NCBI GenBank assembly: GCA_902801625.1
Contig: CADCJI010000001.1
Location: 277,233 to 341,232 of the forward strand
From: an uncultured Bacteroidia bacterium
Lineage (GTDB): Bacteria > Bacteroidota > Bacteroidia > Bacteroidales > F082
Length of the DNA: 64,000 nucleotides
Direction of reading: 5' to 3'
Both the position numbers and the translations under genes were made by a program. The notes below the pieces were generated by a model. That model saw only the letters and a list, made by a program, of their open reading frames with translations, made no database searches and had not been told where the DNA came from. Shown one piece after another: positions 61,282 to 64,000 of this stretch. Position 1 is the first letter of the stretch. Each line of letters opens with the position of its first letter.

Positions 61282-63765
61282 ATGCAGCACCAGTTCTATT
61301 CCTTGACAAAGGTTGCGGAAATCGTCAATGGGCAGCTCTTTGGAGCCTCTGATGAGCGCAAAATCAGCGATTTGCTCATCGACAGCCGCCACTTGATGGA
61401 TCCCAACCAAGCCTTGTTTTTTGCCTTGAAGAGCCATCGCAACGATGGTCATAAATATATCGAGGAGCTTTACGAGAAGGGTGTTAGGGCCTTTGTGGTG
61501 AAACAACGTCCCGAGGCATCATGCCCTGAAGCGACTTTCATCATGGTGGACGACACGCTGAAAGCCTTGCAGGCGTTGGCTTCTTACCATCGCCAGCAAT
61601 TCAGCATCCCCGTCATCGGTATCACGGGTAGCAATGGCAAGACCATTGTCAAGGAATGGCTTTATCAGATGCTCAGTCCCGACTTCAATATTGTGCGCAG
61701 TCCTAAGAGTTACAACTCACAGGTGGGTGTGCCTCTTTCGGTGTGGCAGATGAGTGAAAGTAATGAACTGGCCATCTTTGAGGCTGGCATTTCTGAACCC
61801 GATGAAATGATGGCCTTACAAGACATCATTCGTCCAACTATTGGTGTGTTCACCAATATCGGGCAGGCTCATGAAGAGAATTTTATCAACCATACCCAAA
61901 AGGTGGGTGAGAAGATGAACCTCTTCACCAAGGCCGACTCATTAGTATATTGTATGGATTATTCTGATATTCAGCAGGTTGTGATGCGTTCTGGAGTGTC
62001 TTCCAAGGTGAAGCTTTTTACATGGAGCCGCAAATTTGAGGAAGCTAATCTCTTTGTCAAGGAAGTTGTCGTGGGTGAGAAGCAGAGTCAGGTGCAATGC
62101 CTTTATAAGGGTGTGTTGCTGGCGTTTACCATCCCCTTTGCTGACGCGGCTTCCATCGAGAATGCCATCCACTGCATTGCTGTTGGGATGCTGATGAAGA
62201 TGCGCCCTGAGCTCATTGCTGAAAGACTGCTTTCGTTGACTTCCATCGCCATGCGCTTGGAAATCAAGGCGGGCATGAACAATTGCACTATCATCAATGA
62301 TTACTACAATTCCGATGTCGACTCGTTGTCCATCGCTTTGGATACAATGAGGCAACAGCACCAGCACCAACGCAATGTGGTGATTCTGTCCGACATCCTG
62401 CAAAGTGGTCGCAACGAGATGGATTTGTATGCCGAAATAGCTCAACTGTTGAAAGCCAAAGGTGTCGACATGCTGATTGGCATTGGCGAGGGGATCTCAC
62501 GTCAGGCTAACAATTTCGACATGGAATGCTATTTTTATCCTAATGTGGCTGATTTTCTGGCGCATTTTCCCTTCTCGAAGTTCAACAACCAGACGATTCT
62601 GCTGAAAGGTGCCCGTGCTTTTGAGTTCGAGCAGATTGGCATGGAGCTACAGGAGAAGGCGCACGAAACCGTTTTGGAAATCAATTTCAACCATTTGGTA
62701 AATAATCTCAATCATTTTCGCTCTAAGATTAAACCTGAGACTAAGTTGATGGTGATGGTGAAGGCTTTCGGTTATGGCAGCGGCAATCTTGAGGTCTCTA
62801 ACGTGCTTCAATACCATAATGTTGACTATCTTACGGTTGCTTTTGCCGATGAGGGTGTGGAATTGCGTCGTGCGGGCATCAACTTACCCATCATGGTGAT
62901 GAGTCCTGAGGTGAATAGCTATGACAATATCATCAAATACCACCTTGAGCCTGAGGTGTTCAGTTTCCGCAATTTGGAGTTTATCGCGAATGCCTTGGAG
63001 AACCTCGCTTTGCCTGAGGTGCATCCCTTGAATGTGCATATCAAACTCGATACGGGCATGCATCGTTTGGGCTTCTCCTTGAACGAGTTGCCTGAGCTCA
63101 TCCGTCGTATCCAGGCCAATCCGATGTTGCACGTGAAAAGCGTGTTTTCACATTTGGCTACGGCTGACAACCCAGCCGAAGATGACTTCACATTAGGCCA
63201 AATCCGTTGTTTTGAGGAAGGCAGCGCGATGATTCGGGAGGCTTTCCCACAAGCTATCCGGCATATTCTCAATACAGCGGGAATCTCTCGTTTTCCGCAG
63301 TATCAGTTCGATATGGTACGCTTGGGCATTGGTCTTTATGGTGTGTCTACTTGCGAAGCCGATAAAGGCATGTTGCAGCCTGTGGTGTCGCTCAAGACGA
63401 CCATCAACCAAATCAAACGCATTCCTGCGGGCGACAGCATCGGCTATAACCGTCATGGGCGTGCTGAGCATGACATGCTTATAGGCATTGTACCCATCGG
63501 TTATGCCGACGGCCTTTCGCGCCTTTTGGGCAATGGCAACGGAAAGTTTTACGTCAATGGTCGTCAGGTGCCTGTCGTGGGTGACATTTGCATGGACATG
63601 TGCATGCTCGACCTGACCGATGTGGAAGCCACAGAGGGTGACACGGTGGTCATTTTCGATGCCGAGCACGATATCAACGACATTGCCCGCGCATGCCAAA
63701 CCATTCCCTACGAAATTATGACGCGTGTCTCGCAGCGTGTGAAGCGGGTGTATTACCAGGAATAA
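61282..63765 (+). CDS. Bifunctional UDP-MurNAc-tripeptide:D-Ala-D-Ala ligase / alanine racemase (MurF-Alr fusion)
   Basis: 827 residues. The MurF half (1 to about 455) has the ATP loop GITGSNGKTIVKEWL, SPKSYNSQVGVPLSVW and INDYYNSDVDSLSIALD. The racemase half (about 460-827) has the PLP lysine in MVMVKAFGYGSGN, KLDTGMHRLGF and SIGYNRHGRAEHD, which holds the catalytic Tyr, and GDICMDMCMLDLTD near the end. It makes D-alanine and joins D-Ala-D-Ala to the wall precursor in the cytoplasm. The fusion is characteristic of Bacteroidota. Both active sites look intact. Confidence 0.95.
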   Translation: MQHQFYSLTKVAEIVNGQLFGASDERKISDLLIDSRHLMDPNQALFFALKSHRNDGHKYIEELYEKGVRAFVVKQRPEASCPEATFIMVDDTLKALQALASYHRQQFSIPVIGITGSNGKTIVKEWLYQMLSPDFNIVRSPKSYNSQVGVPLSVWQMSESNELAIFEAGISEPDEMMALQDIIRPTIGVFTNIGQAHEENFINHTQKVGEKMNLFTKADSLVYCMDYSDIQQVVMRSGVSSKVKLFTWSRKFEEANLFVKEVVVGEKQSQVQCLYKGVLLAFTIPFADAASIENAIHCIAVGMLMKMRPELIAERLLSLTSIAMRLEIKAGMNNCTIINDYYNSDVDSLSIALDTMRQQHQHQRNVVILSDILQSGRNEMDLYAEIAQLLKAKGVDMLIGIGEGISRQANNFDMECYFYPNVADFLAHFPFSKFNNQTILLKGARAFEFEQIGMELQEKAHETVLEINFNHLVNNLNHFRSKIKPETKLMVMVKAFGYGSGNLEVSNVLQYHNVDYLTVAFADEGVELRRAGINLPIMVMSPEVNSYDNIIKYHLEPEVFSFRNLEFIANALENLALPEVHPLNVHIKLDTGMHRLGFSLNELPELIRRIQANPMLHVKSVFSHLATADNPAEDDFTLGQIRCFEEGSAMIREAFPQAIRHILNTAGISRFPQYQFDMVRLGIGLYGVSTCEADKGMLQPVVSLKTTINQIKRIPAGDSIGYNRHGRAEHDMLIGIVPIGYADGLSRLLGNGNGKFYVNGRQVPVVGDICMDMCMLDLTDVEATEGDTVVIFDAEHDINDIARACQTIPYEIMTRVSQRVKRVYYQE

Positions 63766-63783
63766 GGTAATTGCTTTCTTTTT

Positions 63784-63860
63784 TAATCCCCCCTGCCCCC
63801 CTTTTAAGGGGGGACTGCTAGTGCTTTGCGCTCCCCCTTTTAGTGGGGCAGGTGGGATTA
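63784..63860. repeat. Dispersed hairpin of the TAATCCC...GGGATTA type
   Basis: TAATCCCCCCTGCCCC (63784-63799) pairs with GGGGCAGGTGGGATTA (63845-63860), one mismatch. Inner CCCCTTTTAAGGGG and CCCCCTTTTAGTGGGG add smaller hairpins. A common Bacteroidota repeat type. Confidence 0.6.
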
Positions 63861-63890
63861 GATGCCTCGCTTTGCGCCAAAGCAAACATA

Positions 63891-63926
63891 CAAAAAAGAA
63901 GCCAGCGGCGCGAATGCGCCGCTGGC
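63891..63926 (-). terminator. Strong intrinsic terminator of the gene at the right edge
   Basis: On the minus strand GCCAGCGGCGC and GCGCCGCTGGC form an 11-bp stem with a 4-base loop, followed by TTCTTTTTTG. It lies 37 bases after the stop of the partial gene. Confidence 0.85.
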
Positions 63927-63963
63927 CTCCTGTCAAATAATGTGAAAAGGAAAGGTTGATTGC

Positions 63964-64000
63964 TTAGTCCTCCTTGCGTTTTTTGGCAACCATGTAGGCT
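63964..64000 (-). CDS. C-terminal end of an unidentified protein (cut by window edge)
   Basis: Only the last 11 codons are in the window: AYMVAKKRKED followed by TAA. The strong terminator 37 bases downstream supports a real gene end. The fragment is too short to assign. Confidence 0.5.
   Translation of the reverse strand, partial: AYMVAKKRKED

Overview
The window is a chromosomal segment of a Bacteroidota bacterium, most likely a Bacteroidales member. Four observations support this. Most genes are preceded by the Bacteroidota -7 element TAnnTTTG (very often TATCTTTG) and lack a Shine-Dalgarno sequence. murF and alr are fused into one gene. There are type IX secretion system (T9SS) parts and cargo: the DUF5103 Plug protein, a PorV/PorQ-like barrel, and two proteins with C-terminal sorting domains. 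Many families are Bacteroidota-specific (DUF5686, DUF4296, DUF4837, SPOR protein, TonB receptors with a carboxypeptidase-like regulatory domain). No rRNA, tRNA, CRISPR array or prophage was seen.

Layout. 1-4.0 kb: a DUF5686 outer-membrane protein (cut by the window edge), an FtsB/DivIC-like division protein, ridA with a hydroxyacid dehydrogenase, a SPOR protein and ruvB. 4.0-8.8 kb: an unusual orphan gene with an operator-like upstream region, leuS carrying a large extra domain, and an AraC regulator. 8.9-11.4 kb: a GH29 alpha-fucosidase and a zeta-toxin-like kinase overlapping a small downstream gene. 11.7-16.4 kb: a secreted cluster of two lipoproteins, an M1 peptidase and a repeat protein, the last two with T9SS sorting domains. 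16.5-21.1 kb (minus strand): a sensor histidine kinase, rpoN and asnS. 21.2-22.9 kb: a Y1 transposase followed by a palindrome-rich patch that runs into the DAHP synthase/chorismate mutase gene. 24-33.5 kb: a three-gene envelope operon (TonB receptor, 1511-residue exported protein, PorV-like barrel). 33.5-41.2 kb: greA with a leader terminator, a HIT protein, T9SS Plug, priA and a second TonB-type barrel. 41.2-50.4 kb: purL, ybaK, a GNAT, an AI-2E transporter, an MltD-like transglycosylase, a DUF4837 lipoprotein and an HsdR_N-like protein. 50.6-64 kb: gtrA, queA, a repeat-rich secreted protein, a polyprenyl synthase, lipoproteins, recQ, kdsD, lptB, pssA and murF-alr.

Most genes are housekeeping or envelope biogenesis. 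lptB and kdsD serve LPS, murF-alr and the transglycosylase serve peptidoglycan, pssA serves phospholipid, and Plug with the PorV-like barrel serve type IX export.

The least explained structure is intergenic. There are at least five copies of a REP-like palindrome, four of them in two inverted doublets, whose outer stems differ in sequence between copies yet stay self-complementary. There are three copies of a ~125-bp element with inverted-repeat ends and an inner GCGGCGGC stem. Several other hairpin repeats occur. Other points for a second look are the ~115-residue nuclease-like insertion in leucyl-tRNA synthetase, the greA leader terminator, the zeta-kinase pair, the palindromic start of the DAHP synthase gene, and two possible small RNAs.
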